Source: CF-161 sp035259145
GTDB taxonomy: Bacteria > Chloroflexota > Dormibacteria > Dormibacterales > Dormibacteraceae
Assembly: GCA_035259145.1 (NCBI GenBank)
Contig: DATFWQ010000073.1
Coordinates: 1-7,444, forward strand
Direction of reading: 5' to 3'
Length of the DNA stretch: 7,444 nt
Positions 6,647 to 7,444 of this stretch are shown piece after piece; the stretch's first letter is position 1, and each line of letters opens with the position of its first letter. The notes beneath the pieces are model-generated. The model was not told the origin of the DNA and made no database searches. It saw only the letters and a program-made list of their open reading frames with translations. A program made the position numbers and the translations under genes.

Positions 6647-7267
6647 GTGGCAACAGTGACGGCCAGGAGCCGGCCTGCCGGCGAACAGGCACCCCCGGCG
6701 CGCGGGCGAAGGCTGCGTCGTGCCGAGCGCCGCGAGCAGATTCTTGCCGCCGCCACCCAGGCGTTCGCGCGCAACGGATTTGCTGCTACCAGTCTGGACG
6801 ACATCGCTGCCGAAGCCGGAATCAGCCGGGTCATCCTCTACCGGCACTTCGAATCGAAGACCGACCTTTATCGCGCTTCGCTCGATCGAGCCTGTGAGCG
6901 GCTGGTCGCCGCCGTCGGCGAAGGCCAGTACACGCCGGCGAGCCTTGACGCGCTCGTGGGGGCTGCCGCCGCGGACCCGGCCGGCTTTCGGCTCCTGTTC
7001 CGGCATGCTGCCCGGGAGCCGGAGTTTCGCGACGAGATGGATCAATTTCGCCTCAACATGGTGGCGGTCGCCCGGCGCGAGCTCGCTGAGACGATCCCCG
7101 ACGGACCCTGGGCGAGGTGGGCGGCGCAGCTGGCTCCCACGGTGGCCGCGGAAGCCGTGATGGCCTGGCTCGATGTGGGCCAGCCCGACCCAGAGGACGC
7201 TCCTGAAAAGATCCGCCAGGCCCTGGCGGGCTTCATCCCGGCAGCCCGGTCGCAGGAAGGGCACTGA
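6647..7267 (+). CDS. TetR/AcrR-family transcriptional regulator
   Basis: DNA-binding repressor-type protein, 206 residues from GTG 6647, the normal TetR size. After a basic, disordered-looking tail (1-28) comes the TetR_N domain: RREQILAAATQAFARNGF (28-45), then the helix-turn-helix TSLDDIAAEAGIS-RVILYRHF (48-68), with the characteristic YRHFESKTDLYRA at 65-77. The rest is the variable ligand/dimer domain, including DPAGFRLLFRHAAREPEF (110-127). Start: the frame is open far upstream into the P450 gene, but the domain begins only here. GTG 6647 lies about 10 nt after a -10-like TACAAT and has no ribosome-binding site, suggesting a leaderless or near-leaderless mRNA. GTG 6656 is an alternative, and GTG 6629 precedes the -10 box. 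Being divergent from the P450 gene, it most likely controls that gene and itself; the inducer is unknown. Confidence 0.92.
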   Translation: MATVTARSRPAGEQAPPARGRRLRRAERREQILAAATQAFARNGFAATSLDDIAAEAGISRVILYRHFESKTDLYRASLDRACERLVAAVGEGQYTPASLDALVGAAAADPAGFRLLFRHAAREPEFRDEMDQFRLNMVAVARRELAETIPDGPWARWAAQLAPTVAAEAVMAWLDVGQPDPEDAPEKIRQALAGFIPAARSQEGH

Positions 7268-7444
7268 AACGCGGCGGCGGCCAAACCTCCCCCCCACCGA
7301 ACCGCAGGTTCACGATCAGGTCATCTATGAAACGTCTCGCAGTGTCAACCCCTCCCTGGACGCTCGGCGGAGATCCGCCTCGCACAGGCAATCCTGGGTC
7401 ACGCACCGACTTCGACGGGAACCGTTTATGCCGTCGTCAGCGCC
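7268..7444. other. 3' edge without a supported gene
   Basis: No convincing coding region is seen. A + strand frame opens at ATG 7327, with AGG 6 nt before it, and runs to the window edge (39 codons). Its product is unrecognisable, and only about 59% of its third positions are G or C by my count, lower than in the neighbouring genes. A tight dyad GGCGGA-GA-TCCGCC lies at 7366-7379 without a T-run. No clear terminator follows the tetR stop. Confidence 0.4.

Noticed and set aside
7322..7348. TTGACA on the - strand (7348-7343) as a promoter -35 box
   Set aside because: No acceptable -10 box lies 16-18 nt downstream, and transcription would only run antisense into tetR.
7327..7444. Possible start of a gene at ATG 7327 running off the window
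   Set aside because: The 39 codons give no recognisable product and have weaker third-position GC than the real genes. It cannot be supported without downstream sequence.

Overview
This is a GC-rich stretch of bacterial chromosome whose genes look like those of a free-living, soil-type member of the high-GC Terrabacteria, an actinomycete or a Chloroflexota/Dormibacterota-like organism. The hints are the GC-rich third codon positions, a soluble CYP105/CYP107-like P450 beside a divergent TetR gene, a lipoprotein-type solute-binding protein, and GTG/TTG starts. The sequence alone does not settle the phylum.

Left part (84-3639, + strand): three genes of a peptide/nickel-type (Dpp/Opp) ABC importer in the order DppB-like permease, DppC-like permease, DppA-like binding lipoprotein. 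The permeases overlap by 35 nt and the binding protein follows after 12 nt with a strong ribosome-binding site, so they read as one operon. No ATPase gene lies in the window; the DppD/DppF-type subunits should be upstream of base 1 or elsewhere. A perfect 12-bp stem (3654-3681) closes the operon and also sits at the end of the convergent gene.

Middle (3699-5344): a small membrane methyltransferase of the isoprenylcysteine/phospholipid methyltransferase type on the - strand. It is divergent from a + strand aminoglycoside/choline/homoserine-kinase-like phosphotransferase. The 149-nt gap between them holds a clear imperfect dyad.

Right part (5384-7267): a bacterial class-I cytochrome P450 on the - strand, divergent from a TetR-family regulator on the + strand. 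An AT-rich control region of about 70 nt lies between them, with TATAAT-like boxes on both strands and two short palindromic cores. The natural reading is a TetR-type repressor controlling itself and the P450. The last 177 nt contain no supported gene.

I see no rRNA, tRNA, CRISPR, insertion sequence or phage signature, and no convincing undescribed multi-gene system. Every gene belongs to a familiar family. The items worth a second look are regulatory layouts and a few sequence details.
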